The notes: generated from the letters alone by a model not told the origin. 64,000 nt of DNA from Patellaria atrata CBS 101060 (GCA_010093705.1 MU006096.1:1111908-1175907), one strand, 5' to 3'. Numbered from the stretch's first letter, positions 47,993-59,870 are shown. Numbers and translations are program-made.

Positions 47993-50345
47993 CGTGACTG
48001 AAAATCAATAAAGAATGAAATGGTCTTCAAGGACCTGAAGAAGACAATGAAAATAATAGATGTTGCTTGATGATCCTGAATTTAGTAAGTCATAGTTAGT
48101 AAGGAGCGGTAGGTGATCGTGTGCCCTCCTAGGAGGGGTCTTGCGCAAAAAAAAAAAAAAAAGATGAACCCAGGGAGGGGGTCCGAATAGCCAAGCAATT
48201 TCAGGACAGGCCCATCATACCAGAAAATATGAAGACTAGGCTGCTGAGTGGAAGATAGAGAATTCGGAAAGGGGTAACAAAGAAACCCAAGCAACTCCGC
48301 GATTCTACCACATGGACGAAGCTGGGGCCTATCCTGCCGTTGAGGCACTCATATTAGCAGCCATGGCGCAGACTGGACACAACTTGAAGTGTTGTGTATC
48401 TTGGGTACCATAGATTCGAACAGAAGTCCCCATGGCGTTGCTGAACATGATGGCCAAAGCGGTGGTGGGAGGATTAGGCTCCGAAGTTCAAGAGCCATTA
48501 AACCGGTAATGAACTGGTAATGTACGTGAAAATCTCACTACATCCCTTTTGCAAAAATTACGAACTTATCGTTACACTTACCCCTGACAAGAAAAGTAGA
48601 AGACGGGGTTTTCCGGCGGAGACTCCGATGCTCGGCAAGGATTGATTCGTGGATGACTGTTGCTCGTGTGTCCGTAAGCCAAATGTGGATTAGGCTAAGC
48701 TGTGGCTTGTTAAAACTTTACCTCAACGTCCAGACTCCTGTTATGCCCTGTAGCTAAAGCCAACGATGGAACCAGGCCCAACCAGCAAAAAGTACAGAGC
48801 GAGGACTGCGTGGCAGCTCTAACCCGTTTGTACAAAATCATTCCACAACACTGATACAAATTCCAAAAGAACATGTTTGAAATTCCGATTTCAGCGAGTA
48901 TCCCCATCGACTCCGTTGGTAGGTGCACCGATACTTTCAGTACAACTGATCGGCTAGGAAACGGGAAGCACACCCTGCTTCAATTACAGTAACATACGGG
49001 CGGGCTTCCGCATCCGTAAGAATCTGATAGGTAGAATTCCGTCAATTCTATTCTAAGGCTCACAATCCCTTTCTGGTCGTATTTATTGATGCTTCCATCA
49101 GATGCTTATCCAGATTACTGAGTGGCTGCTGTTGGCTCAGGACAGCTCAAACGCATAATTGGAAGATACTTTGCGATCAACATTTTTAACGACAGTATGT
49201 TGTCAGTTTTTCGCGCCTACAATGTGATGTTACTTTGAACATACAGTACGGTACACTTCATGGCCCGCTCCGTGGTGTCTAATTTGTGAACTGTAGTGCA
49301 CAAAGCGCCTAAGGTTCCACACGGAGATCAATCTTTGAACCACATACCAAGCTCAAATTGACGCCGTAGGTCGCCAAGGATCGACCTTTGGGTTCATCTG
49401 TCATCGCAAGATTAAGATGAGCAATCGTAAGGATGCGTGGAGGTGCAACGACGGCGTGAAGCTAAGAGAACGTTGTCCAACTTGCATCCAGAATTGCGCC
49501 CCTACATTCGGAACATATTTTATACGTTGAAACTGACAGCTGATGACTTTGCAGACTTTATCTGAGCTTAATTGTGCAAACAATGCTTTCCAACGAGATT
49601 CAAAATATTGACTGCTCTTATGGACTATCAAAAAGGCGTAATATTTGCATAGCCCTAGAAGAACTGTTGAATGCAGTGGTACCCCTCTGTCCTATCAATA
49701 ATAATTGACGTATCATTTTTGTGGATACTTTGTTCTTCGTCTTGTCTGCGCATCTCCCGTACTGTCACGTTTCTTTCGCGTACCTGCATGAGGGCTTATG
49801 CCTGTTCAGGAGAAGTGCTTTCTTTGCAAAACTGATCTTCGCGCCGGGACTACTTCAGCTCGCCAAATGTTAAGCCCTATCCCGCTCAATAAGGAAGAAC
49901 GTCTTGTGTCTTTATGAATAGTGGCTATCCACTAACTTTCTGACTGCCCACACTCTTAACCTAATCGAGCACTATCATCAAACTTGCTCTCACAGCGGAT
50001 CAGTACCCATGTCATTCGATTTACACCGGCAATATTGACATGGATTAAGTGAGCCACAGTACCAACGCAGAGATTGCTATCATGCCTCCGAGTCAAGTTC
50101 GGTGTGATAATCATCCTTTTAGGAATAACATTTTGGCAAGGACGTGGGCGATCATACACCTTGTCATCCCGCTGAGCCTCAAGGCAATAATGAAGAGTCT
50201 TTTAAAGAGGACTGTCATCCCTCATCTACTAAGTTTTTTCTCCTTGTTACTCAGTTCACTCGCTTACTTGGAGTCAACCTTTGTTTGCAATTGCAACTTA
50301 ATTCATCCTTATTAGGATAGTCACTCGTTTTTCAGCTTTGCAAAC
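47993..50345. other. 2.3-kb intergenic stretch, no supported gene
   Basis: Holds an A16 run at 48147-48162 and otherwise unremarkable AT-balanced DNA with short frames. Its right end is the leader of the Thr/Tyr-rich gene. It is the longest gene-free stretch of the window. Confidence 0.6.
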
Positions 50346-51716
50346 ATGATTTCTTCATCCTCAGTACTAATAATCTCCGGGCTTGCTTCCCTCGCGTCTG
50401 CATCAAAGGCATACACAACTTACACACCTTGTGCGGATTGCCCTGCCGAGTACAGTCCTACCCCAATTACTGTCACGAAGCAATATCAACCAATCACCAC
50501 TTGCTCCGCAAGCTCGAGTGAGATCAGCTATGGCGTATATACAACTGAGTACCCGTGCTCTACCTACGCCTACGTCTCAACCGTCATCCCCTGCGCTGGA
50601 CCAAGCGGCCCAACTTACACCACAGTGACGGACACCGCTGCGTATATCACTGTATCTCACTATGAGACTACCGCAACATACACATCTACCCCAACTGCGT
50701 ATCCTTACCCAACTGGATACACAAATGCTACCACCACTTCCGCTTATCCCACCTACACCAAGGTGACAACCTACGACTACAAAATCCCATATCACAAGCT
50801 CGGAAAGTACGCTATTCCAGGTTATCCCGGCAGCGGTCTCGATCATGCCGCCAAACCCAAGCCCGATGGATCTTACCACCAGTATGTTGAGGTTGTTAAG
50901 TGTGTGGATGATGTGTGTGAGGAGTATGTCGACAGCTGGGATTACACCCCAGAGACAAAGACTTCCACATATGTTGTTTCCTGGTCGACTGCAACCTATG
51001 CCCCAACCAACGGTGTCTACACTTTCAAGGCTCCTTTCCACTCCAAGCCTTACACCACCAGCCTTGATAACTGCCCCAAGACTTACACTGCTCATGCGGC
51101 TGCTACAAAGACCAAGACAATCACTTTGAGCACCACCGTTACTGAGGTCAAGGCTTATCACACCAGCGCCTATGCTTCAACTGATGGCGTCTACACCTAC
51201 ACCCTCTCCGGCAGCGTTCCTTACACCACCAGTGTCAACCACTGCCCCAAGACAATCCCCATTGATTACACCATCACCAAGACTTACACCAAGCCTGCCA
51301 TCACCTCGTGCAAGAAGACCAGCACATCTACTCCTTATGGTCATCATACCACTCTCAAGACTTACACTAAGCCTCACGACACCACTTATCCCGCTTATGA
51401 GACCACTCCTCCGGCGTACGAGACTACCCCTTACCCGTACGAGACTGAGACTCCTTATCCATCGGAGACTCCTTACCCAACATACCCATCATCCACCACT
51501 TCTCCTTACTACCCGGATCCTTCCTCCGATCCGGACTATGATCCGTATGAGGTTACGTATGAGAAGCGTGATATGGCAGATCTCGTTCCCCGCGCGACCG
51601 CTTTCGCTCGTCGCAACGCTGACCAGAAGGTGCGCCGCACCGGTGGTCTCCTTCGTCGTGCTGACGTGGAGAATGTCGACAAGAAGTTGAAGCGCAAGTC
51701 TGTCATCAAGGTTTAA
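50346..51716 (+). CDS. Secreted Thr/Tyr-rich repetitive cell-surface protein
   Basis: Intron-free, 456 residues. An N-terminal signal peptide (MISSSSVLIISGLASLASAS) is followed by a long low-complexity region dominated by Thr, Tyr, Ser, Pro and Ala (YTTYTPCADCPAEYSPTPIT, YTTVTDTAAYITVSHYETTA), very rich in potential O-glycosylation sites. Two homologous blocks occur at about 215-260 and 277-320: NGVYTFKAPFHSKPYTTSL and DGVYTYTLSGSVPYTTSV, each followed by NCPKT or HCPKT. A Tyr/Pro tandem (YPAYETTPPAYETTPYPYET) comes next. The C-terminal 50 residues are basic with Kex2-like sites (EKR at 406-408, later VRR, LLRR). There is no GPI signal, since the end is charged (KRKSVIKV). It resembles fungal cell-wall or extracellular matrix proteins, but I know no named family. 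It lies between the sugar-transfer genes. Confidence 0.8.
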   Translation: MISSSSVLIISGLASLASASKAYTTYTPCADCPAEYSPTPITVTKQYQPITTCSASSSEISYGVYTTEYPCSTYAYVSTVIPCAGPSGPTYTTVTDTAAYITVSHYETTATYTSTPTAYPYPTGYTNATTTSAYPTYTKVTTYDYKIPYHKLGKYAIPGYPGSGLDHAAKPKPDGSYHQYVEVVKCVDDVCEEYVDSWDYTPETKTSTYVVSWSTATYAPTNGVYTFKAPFHSKPYTTSLDNCPKTYTAHAAATKTKTITLSTTVTEVKAYHTSAYASTDGVYTYTLSGSVPYTTSVNHCPKTIPIDYTITKTYTKPAITSCKKTSTSTPYGHHTTLKTYTKPHDTTYPAYETTPPAYETTPYPYETETPYPSETPYPTYPSSTTSPYYPDPSSDPDYDPYEVTYEKRDMADLVPRATAFARRNADQKVRRTGGLLRRADVENVDKKLKRKSVIKV

Positions 51717-53287
51717 TGGCTTTTTGGGTTAGATTTTTCTTCTCTGCACACTTTTCTTTCTCTGGAGATGGTAGCTTGGTGATATTGATACCAATAGAGC
51801 ATGGTTCACTGGGACAGGTATATCTTCGCTGGGAATAATGTCGGAGTTCGCACGAGCATATAATGTACGTAGTACAATCACAACATGTTCATGCTATGAA
51901 TGAGCATAGTAACGACCTTTCAACTTTCCTTTCTACATTCATTTGCCATGAATGCAATTGTCATTTCCCGTGACCTCCATCTGCCGACTGAATATACTCA
52001 GCCTTGCTGGGAATTCTTCATATTCATGTCTTACTGTGAACTTAGATTCTCAATGTGACTCCTTGAGCAGATCTATTCTGCTACAGGACGCAATTATTAA
52101 GCAGCGGTTGCTCTATTATATTCTTATTTTGATAATTGGGTTCCTAACCATTTCTTATCTGATTCTCTTACAGCATCCACAACTTCATTGTAATCACAGT
52201 ATCCGATGACAAGTACATCTTATTTTAGATCCTGGTTGACTTAAAGCTCACATCTAGAGAAAAACTAATGAAAAACCATCTCGATCTTACGAGGGCCGAA
52301 TCTCCGTCGGGGAGTTCTCGACCTGGTTATCGGAGCCATCTAATTCAGCTGAACGCGGGAGCGAAGAGGAATTATCGAAAATTACCTATACGGGTAATTG
52401 AGCACGATGTATTTTGCCTAGCAGCAGTGGAGGTCGTAAATAAGATTGTTGTGCAATCTTATGCGCGCTTGTGTTCCTGCAGTAGCTTTGCACACTTTGT
52501 ACATACGTTGCATTAAGCTTTGCAGGCGTATCCTAGCAATTTGGTTGGTGTCCGTTTTGGTGCAAGAGCTAAGCCACCAGCAAAACCCCTTTTGATATCT
52601 GTGCAATTTTGACATGGACTCGTGGAGACACCCGCTCTATCAGTAGTGTCTGTGCTGAAGGCATCATTTTCCCTTTATCTTAGGGCACAAGCTTTGGAAT
52701 GAACTAGTGTTACTGTGGGTAAACCCTGCTGTCGAATGAACTTTATCTCTCAGCATGTCAGAAATCTCAGGAGTCGGGTCGGATCCGCTACAGGGACTCA
52801 TCAGGGAACATGTCTTCTATGCGTAATTCAGAGACGAGAGATTTCTCTTTACCGGTGTATTCGAAGACCGGATGATGCTTGAATTAAATCAATCTTGGTA
52901 AGCTAAATATCCTCGACACATCTTTGACAAGAATCACACCCACTTTTGACCCCCCCTTGTGGCTTACTATCTCAGGCGGCCGTCCACATCCAGCTCGGAA
53001 AATTGCCAGTTTTGGAAGAAGATCTCGTGAGGCTAAGGGGTATGGCTGTAATATATTTTAGACTTGTATCACCCCTCCGTAACACTGTCTAGCGAATCTA
53101 GCTTCTCTATCCAAGGGTTCCTTGGTCCCTGGTCTAGACTAAACCTCCCCGTTCCATATCGATAACAGATCCTCATCTCACAAATAATTCTACATCTTTT
53201 CCCGAGTCGTTTTACAATACTTGTACGGATCATTCCTTGTGGGCTTTTTCTCTTCAGTCATTCCTTTCTTATTTGAACACTCTCTTC
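51717..53287. other. Intergenic, no supported gene
   Basis: Short frames only. The last 200 bp upstream of the first GT25 gene are C/T-rich, as in a promoter. Confidence 0.6.
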
Positions 53288-54755
53288 ATGATGGGCCATG
53301 CGATCATGAGACAGAATACTTTCATGCGTGGAGGTGGTGCTGCATTTCTTTTCGTGCTCATATTCCTATGGATTCTCACCTTTAAGAGACCGTCGATACC
53401 TGCTGTTCCGGGCAGTTGGCAACCTTCGAGTGCTCAATTAGAGGTTGCTCAGTCTCCCGTTGTTCAAGATGGAATTAAGAGAGCTTCTCCCCCATCAAAT
53501 CTGGGATCGTATCCCAAGATCACCTTGACGGAGCCGGCAGATGATAATATTAGGGATATTCAAAATTCCACACTTGGCGTACGTATTGCAAAAAGAGAAT
53601 TGACAAGATCGTGCAGTCTGACACCGTTGTACAGTTTCAGAAGATATTCATTCTATCCATGCCAAATCGAAGTGACAAAAGAGACGCACTCACATTATCG
53701 GCCTACCTAACCGGTTTGGATGTCGAGTTCATCGACGGCGTGAATGGCTCCCTTGTGTCCGAAAAGGCGTACCCACAGGTAACGTAACGTCCAACTACCG
53801 TTTCAAACCCCAAGCCTAACAACTCCACCAGCCCTGGAAACAAGACGAGCCCGCAGGCACCATCGGCTGCTGGCGTGGCCACATGGAGATTTACCAGAAA
53901 ATGGTCCGCGAGAAGATCTCCACCGCCATGATCATGGAAGACGACGTGGACTGGGACGTCATGATCAAAGCGCAAATGACCGAGTTCGCGCGAGGGACCC
54001 GTTACCTGCAAAAATCCGTCTCGCCCACGCACTCCCCCTACGGCGACGGCTGGGACATCCTCTCAACCGGCCACTGCGGCATCTGGAACAAAGTCCGCGA
54101 AGACCAAGACTACTGGGTCTCGGAGAACGATCCCACAGTTGTCGTTCCCATCCAGCGCGAATGGTGGCGCAAACCAAACCTCACTCCCCCAGCGCTGGCC
54201 GGGGACCGCTCCCGCGTCGTCATGAGCCCGTACCAACTGTCATGTCTGGCCTCGTACGCGGTCTCACTTCGCGGCGCCGCGCGCATCATCTACGACCAGG
54301 CCATCCTGCCCAACGCGCAGGGCATCGACTCTGGCCTCGGCGCCATCTGCAAGCGCCACGAGTACGGCTTCAACTCCTGTCTCGCGGCGTACCCCATGAT
54401 CACGGGCGTGCATCGCCCTGCCGGCGATATGACCAGAGAGTCGGACCGTAAGACCCTGCGTACCGGCCGCGTCAGGGAGAAGGCCCAGTCGGATAACCTC
54501 ATGTTTCCTGTTCGTATGAATTTGGGCTCATTGCTGCTGGGCGACACGGTGGTTAAAGCGCAGTGGCCCGATCACGCTATGGTTCAGGAGCTTGATACGA
54601 GGACTTATGAGCTTCCGAGGGGGAGGGGCGTGTTTGTTAGGGGGGATGAGTATATTAAGGATGTCCCTGAGGAGGAACAGAAGGTCTTGACTGATACAGC
54701 TCAAGTGGAGAAGAAGGCGGTAACTGAGACCGAGGAGAAGAAGGCGGAGGAGTAA
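53288..54755 (+). CDS. GT25-family glycosyltransferase, copy 1
   Basis: Three exons, 53288-53578, 53635-53778 and 53832-54755, give 452 residues. The start is the ATG of MMGHAIMRQN; the longer frame upstream begins at TTG. A type II anchor (GGGAAFLFVLIFLWILTF) and a Pro-rich stem precede the GT25 domain: FQKIFILSMPNRSDKRDALT, LDVEFIDGVNG, GTIGCWRGHMEIYQKMV, and the catalytic ALIMEDD-type line TAMIMEDDVDWDV with the ExD/DxD metal motif. Later come YAVSLRGAARIIYDQAI and YPMITGVHR. GT25 includes bacterial LPS galactosyltransferases (LgtB/LpsA) and animal procollagen galactosyltransferase. The tail is acidic (EEEQKVLTDTAQVEKK). It is convergent with a second copy 518 bp away that has a closely matching exon layout. 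Confidence 0.9.
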
Positions 54756-55273
54756 CAGGATCCCATGTAGTTTTTCTCTTTTTAGGGTAGCTTGACTTCG
54801 TGTATCTATTTTTGGGGTTGTGGGCAATTTGGTGACTCTTGTTTTGAGTACTGTTTCTGGAAAGATGGCTACTGGAGTATCCGTGGAGTAGGGGAATTAA
54901 ATCGATCAATTTGATTATGTTCTTTCAAATTGAGACTGTCGCCAGTTTAGGAGACCCTTATGATTGTTGATTCTAAGTTACTATACTTATCAATTCGACC
55001 CCTTTCTAGTCTTTAGCCTGTCCGTGCAATTCACTTCGAATTCTTATTCGATTCAAAGTGCACAGTAAGTTGACAAGGGAGCAAATATAGATATGCAGAG
55101 AATTCGGAATATATATCAACGACGAGTAGTCTTAAGATTATACTATACAAGCTGATCCGTCAAGAGTCTATCAAAACAAACCTAACGCCGCCCTCCTAAA
55201 CGCCATCCCTTAAAACCCCACCGTTCTACATCAATCTAAACACCCCCCCCCCCCCCCTCTCCCTTACTTCCCT
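54756..55273. other. Gap between convergent GT25 copies, with a C15 run
   Basis: 518 bp of 3' flanks. It contains C15 at 55243-55257 just before the stop of the second copy. No gene. Confidence 0.7.
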
Positions 55274-56626
55274 TCAATTCGGCCTCTCAAACGGCAAATA
55301 CTCCTCCTTCGCAACCCACACGCCCCTCCCCCTCGGATAAACCCCGCTCGTCAAATTCCACTCCTCAAGCATACTTTCCCCCGGCCACTGCGTCAACACC
55401 GATCCCTCGCCCCCCAGAATCCTCTCCAGATTCAGTCTCGTGCTAAACACGATCTGGCCCGTGACCGCCTTCTCCCTGAAACCCCCCGCGCGATCCTCAC
55501 GATCCGAGTCTTTAGCCGTCGTCCCCGCAGCCCTATGCGTCCCAATAAGCGTCGGATACGGCGCGATACAGCGAAACCCCAGGGGCCGATCATTACATAT
55601 TTTCTGCAGCGCGCGATCGGAGACGGCGGCCTCGCCGCTGATGGCCTGGTGGTAGAGCAGCCGTCGCGCCCCGCGCAGCGAGAGCGCGTACCCGAACATG
55701 CAGAGCCCGCGCACGGGCTCGTACACGATGCGGTTGTAAGTCCCGGCGAGTGGCGCGGGGGTCATGTTGGGTTGCCGTCGGGGGTAGCCCCATTGGCTTT
55801 GTGGGACGGCGGTTGGGTCGGACGGGATGAGGTAGTAGGGCTGGTCGCGGTCTTCGCGGTTGCGGGTGCCGCAGTGGCCGAGCCAGAGGAGGTCCCAGTC
55901 GGTACCGTAGGGGGAGTCGGGCGTCGTGGCTGGGAGGGTCTGGTGCGAGGTTGTTGGGGAGAGGGATTCGATGTGTAAGGTGGCCCGGGCGAATTCGGCC
56001 ATTTGGGCTTTGAGGGTTACGTCCCAGTCGGCGTCGTCTTCCATTATGAGGGCGCTGGGGATCTGTTCGCGGACGATTCTGGATGGGGGGTTAGTGGAGG
56101 GAGGGGCGAGAGGGGGGTGGAGGTACTTTTGGATTGCGTTCATGTGGGCGCGCCAGCAGCCTAGGGTGTGGTTGTCTTCGCCTTCTGGCCAGCCCTTAGT
56201 GAGGATGTTAGATTCGGATCTTTAAAGGTGTACGTAGATATGTGCTCTTACAATTGGGATAGCTTTTTCCGGTACTAAAGCGCCGTTGACGCCATCAAGG
56301 AATTCGATTTTGAGGCCAGTAACTGATGCTGCGATAGACAACGCGTCTCTCTTATCCGTCCGGTCGGCCATGGAATTGACAAAGATTCTTGAAAACTATA
56401 GACCATATTAAATTGTTGAACGTTTTCTGGTATGCGGTAGAGGACATACACCCAAAGTCTCATTTTGCGTTCTCCATAATTCATCCTCCCCATTCTGTCC
56501 CTGAACCCCCCGCGACCTCCCAGAACTCGATGACAACGGCGAAGAAAACAGATTAGTGAATGTCAAATATGCGAATATAAGGAATGTGACCGCCAGAATT
56601 GGCGTAGAAGTGCCTCGCGGCAGCAT
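55274..56626 (-). CDS. GT25-family glycosyltransferase, copy 2
   Basis: Four exons, 56626-56450, 56395-56252, 56194-56127 and 56078-55274, give 397 residues. The signal anchor is ILAVTFLIFAYLTFTNLF. Exon 2 (RIFVNSMADRTDKRDALS through LKIEFLDGVNGALVPEKAIP) is exactly 144 nt, as in copy 1, and the first two introns lie at equivalent positions; copy 2 has one additional intron after HMNAIQK. Catalytic line: SALIMEDDADWDVTLKAQMA. Then YALSLRGARRLLYHQAI and YPTLIGTHRAAGTTAKDSD match YAVSLRGAARIIYDQAI and YPMITGVHRPAGDMTRESD of copy 1. Each copy ends with a YPRGRGVWV or LPRGRGVFV segment. Similarity is moderate, so the duplication is not recent. The gene is convergent with copy 1. Confidence 0.9.
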
Positions 56627-58355
56627 TTTGACAATGACCTCAAATATGAACAGAGAAAAAGTTCAACAGCAATACTACGAGAAAATGGCCAAAAGAGGGG
56701 GGTCCTAGGTGCTCCTGGGCCCGGTGCGGGCAAACAAGAGGCCTAAACTAGGGGTCGATACCGCCAAAATGGAACCATCTGATCCCCCGATTTGATTTGC
56801 CTCATGGGTAGGGGCACGGCAAAATGAGAGCTGAGATCAAAGGCACGCGAGAGACTACGGTATGCGGTGTGCAGTCATAGTATGGAATAGGGGTTTCGAT
56901 TAGACCAAAATAGCGAAATCTGAATAGCGAGGTATCATTACACTAAAGGTGTCCCGTCTACACCCAGTTTCCGGTATCGATCGCGGCAGTATCTAAACCT
57001 CTTATCCGAATCAGGGGTAAATGCTAAAACCTGTTAGCTGTTGACTAACGCAGCCCTAACGCGAATCCCAGACCACACTTACCCTTCCTCTGGGAAATGC
57101 CGGATCTCTTCTTTTTCCCTCACGATGTCTCTTTCGTGGCGTTCCCATGGCTTGCTGAGAACGTTAATAAGTCTACGCGCCGCGTCGTCCTTTTTCCTCT
57201 GTTTACAAATTTCAGATCGTGACAGCCTCGTGGACCTGTGCTGCGCTACTTGCTCTTCTCATCTGTCACACTGCTTCCGGCGGCAACGAATTTGACACAG
57301 CCCGCGCGCCAGGTTGAATGGTTCTCTTATTAATTTTCTCCTTGCTCTTATCTGGGTAGCTAGGTTGCGGAGCATTCCTCGACTCAAGCTTCAGGCCTCA
57401 GCGTCCCGATGGTATCGTACTTTGCTGTGAGCTGGGCCGATGCTGGGTCGATTCAATATTAAAAAGAAGCCAGGACATCCATGATCGTAGAAAAGCGTAC
57501 GGAGTAGAGTTAAGGCGATAAGACTCCATGATAAGCACTGTGGTCCGTACTCGTATTATAGAAAAAGAGACTTCCTTTTGACTGCTGATTGAATATGAGC
57601 TTATGAATCTCCACCTCGGAGCCTCCATGGTTGTGTCGATTTCTTTTCAACTACGCTATTCTATTTTCAGCTTGCGTCGGTGATATCGATCAATTTCATT
57701 CTCTGTTCAACTCTCAAGACATGAATCTATAGACGTACGGTAGAATGAGTGATGATTATTATTCATCGGTCATGGCGAGCGTCTCTTTGTAATATGCTCA
57801 TATCAGAAAGAGACGAACATAGTGATATCCAGCCAACATTTCGAACTGTATCAAACAAGTCAAACCTTTGTTTACTAGTGTGACGTAAAACATCTTGTAG
57901 GCAGTTATAGGCACGTGTCAGGTGAAGACTTCAGGAGCATCATTATTCACTGTTTATTTCACCTCTACTTCCTCTTCACTTACAAGTCTCAACTACGCTT
58001 TTCTGAAATAACAATGCACTTACTCGAACACAAACCAAAAATCCCTTGCAGTTTCGAAAACTCTGAAACCTGATTGGTTTACTAAATTCTGTGAAGACCC
58101 TTCGTTGACTTGTGTTGTGTTTTGACATCGTCCGCGTGCACTTAAATCCTACCCGTCGACATGAATTTAAACCTCGAACTGAGGTCGCAATCTTAACCTT
58201 CCACCTCTTCTTTCGACATTTCTTCAGAAGTGTCCTTACACCTTATCAATCTTGCTAACAATCCAACGCGTTGCGGAGAATCTTGACAGTACGACAACTC
58301 ACAAATAACGAAACTAGTCCCTAACTTATCGAAACTCTTCGAGAGTCTAACCCAT
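56627..58355. other. Intergenic, no supported gene
   Basis: Short frames only. Nothing conserved was recognised. Confidence 0.6.
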
Positions 58356-59870
58356 ATGTCGCTTCTGATTATCAACCCGCTGGTAGAACAGCGTCCCACA
58401 AGATACTTGGCCAAATTCAGCTCCAACGAGCAATGCTTCAACACACTTGGCGATCCAGGACAACATGTCCATATGACACATTACTACTATCCCGACCTCG
58501 CTATGGTACCACGCGGCAAGACAGCATTCGTGCCTGGCGTTCCAAATGAAGATCATCGACCTCGTTTCAACCCAGGTCCTCGGCCAACCAATATAGAAGA
58601 TGTGGAAATGTGGGCTGCTTCCAAAATCTACGAGCCAGAGATGGACCCCCAGACCAGGCTAGAGTGGCCGAATGAGACCCTTGAACAAGCTATGAATCGC
58701 GTCAGCGCGTTTTGGGGTAAGACACAGTTACATATCGTCACATACAGAAATCCCGGCAGCAATTGCCGTTTTAGCGTCGAGCGGCGAACCTGGTATAGAT
58801 GTTCCAACATCTACGAATGTCGGAGATATGATTTTAGTTTCTGGGATTTTGATGAAAACATGAACTCCTCCCAGCTCTGGAACGATATCCATGAACTCGT
58901 TTGGCGCAGAAGCAACCGTGCATGGTGGCATGTACACTGCAAGATCGAAGAACAACGGGCCAGGATGGATCCCCCGGAGACCGATTGGCCAGAGGAGCCT
59001 GTCTCTGGAGGAGTAGGACTCTATGTGCAAGTTGTTTCATTGTCAACGGTTCCTAGCGATGAGCGTTCCTGCACTATCTGTTCCGACCAGTATCCCGACA
59101 CTCCAAACAATAGTGAATCCCAAGTGGTGAAGCTTTCCTGCGGCCACATCTTTTGCAGAGGCTGTATATCGAGATGGCTCATCAGTCCGTTCACTGGCAA
59201 TCGTGTGAATACATGCCCGCAATGTAGGCAGACTCCAATGGTAATCAACCCTGACGCTGCCAGTAGTCCGATGAGTCCATGGACAAAATTCTGGAGGGGA
59301 TTGGAAAACAGACTTAGTAGAGATTTAGACACGAATCCCACCCATGATATGGTAAAAGTATGTCACAGAACAATGATGTTCATCTATGACCTGGTCCTGG
59401 AATCTCGAAGCAACCAAGAACTTACGGGCTATGTTGACAAGAGGTATCAATTTTGGAACTATCGATGCATGAACACCATCAAGTTCGGACTCAGTAAGGC
59501 CCTCTGCGGCGAAGATGGGAAGCTCTGGAGTATGGTTAATCTTGCTAACGCAATCGATGTCGAAATCGGGAAGCACTTGAGAACAGCGGAAGACGAGATC
59601 ATTGTCCCGCCTGGATTTGGACCCTTCATGTTCTGCGTGATCCGGCGTATGGTAAACAGCTTGCGTGGAGAGCACGCCTCCATCGTCTTTATGATGGAAT
59701 CACAATTGAAGAACAAGCCGGAGAATACAGACACCGAGAGGTCTAACAATTGGTTTGACCAAGAGCTAGACATGGACTATGAGGAAACGGACGACCACGA
59801 AGTTACTTTTGATTATAACATCCTGCCTCAGCTAACGGAGCAGCAGCGACGTGAAGGGCCCCAATACTGA
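58356..59870 (+). CDS. RING-finger protein, probable E3 ubiquitin ligase
   Basis: Intron-free, 504 residues, ATG start. One C3HC4-type RING lies at about 239-292: CTICSDQYPDTPN, LSCGHIFCRGCISRWL, then NTCPQCRQTP, with all eight ligands visible (C-x2-C, C-x-H, C-x2-C, C-x2-C). The N-terminal half (HVHMTHYYYPDLAMVP, RWTYRC-like RRTWYRCSNIYECRRYDFSF) and the C-terminal half after the RING (MMFIYDLVLESRSNQELTGY, VPPGFGPFMFCVIRRMVNSL) match no domain I know. The layout, with a RING inside an otherwise lineage-specific protein, is common among expanded RING families of Leotiomycetes. Ubiquitin transfer is inferred from the RING only; the substrate is unknown. No neighbour suggests a pathway. Confidence 0.85.
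   Translation: MSLLIINPLVEQRPTRYLAKFSSNEQCFNTLGDPGQHVHMTHYYYPDLAMVPRGKTAFVPGVPNEDHRPRFNPGPRPTNIEDVEMWAASKIYEPEMDPQTRLEWPNETLEQAMNRVSAFWGKTQLHIVTYRNPGSNCRFSVERRTWYRCSNIYECRRYDFSFWDFDENMNSSQLWNDIHELVWRRSNRAWWHVHCKIEEQRARMDPPETDWPEEPVSGGVGLYVQVVSLSTVPSDERSCTICSDQYPDTPNNSESQVVKLSCGHIFCRGCISRWLISPFTGNRVNTCPQCRQTPMVINPDAASSPMSPWTKFWRGLENRLSRDLDTNPTHDMVKVCHRTMMFIYDLVLESRSNQELTGYVDKRYQFWNYRCMNTIKFGLSKALCGEDGKLWSMVNLANAIDVEIGKHLRTAEDEIIVPPGFGPFMFCVIRRMVNSLRGEHASIVFMMESQLKNKPENTDTERSNNWFDQELDMDYEETDDHEVTFDYNILPQLTEQQRREGPQY

Noticed and set aside
48147-48162. A16 run as a possible transposon tail
   Set aside because: No element body, target-site duplication or coding remnant next to it; it is treated as a simple homopolymer, like T24 at 36209 and C15 at 55243, where length may be a sequencing artefact.
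50577-51377. Minus-strand and alternate-frame translations over the Thr/Tyr-rich gene
   Set aside because: Produced by the repetitive codons of the real gene; no start context or motifs of their own.
53237-53287. Longer N-terminus of the first GT25 gene
   Set aside because: It begins with TTG; the first ATG is at 53288 and still precedes the membrane anchor.
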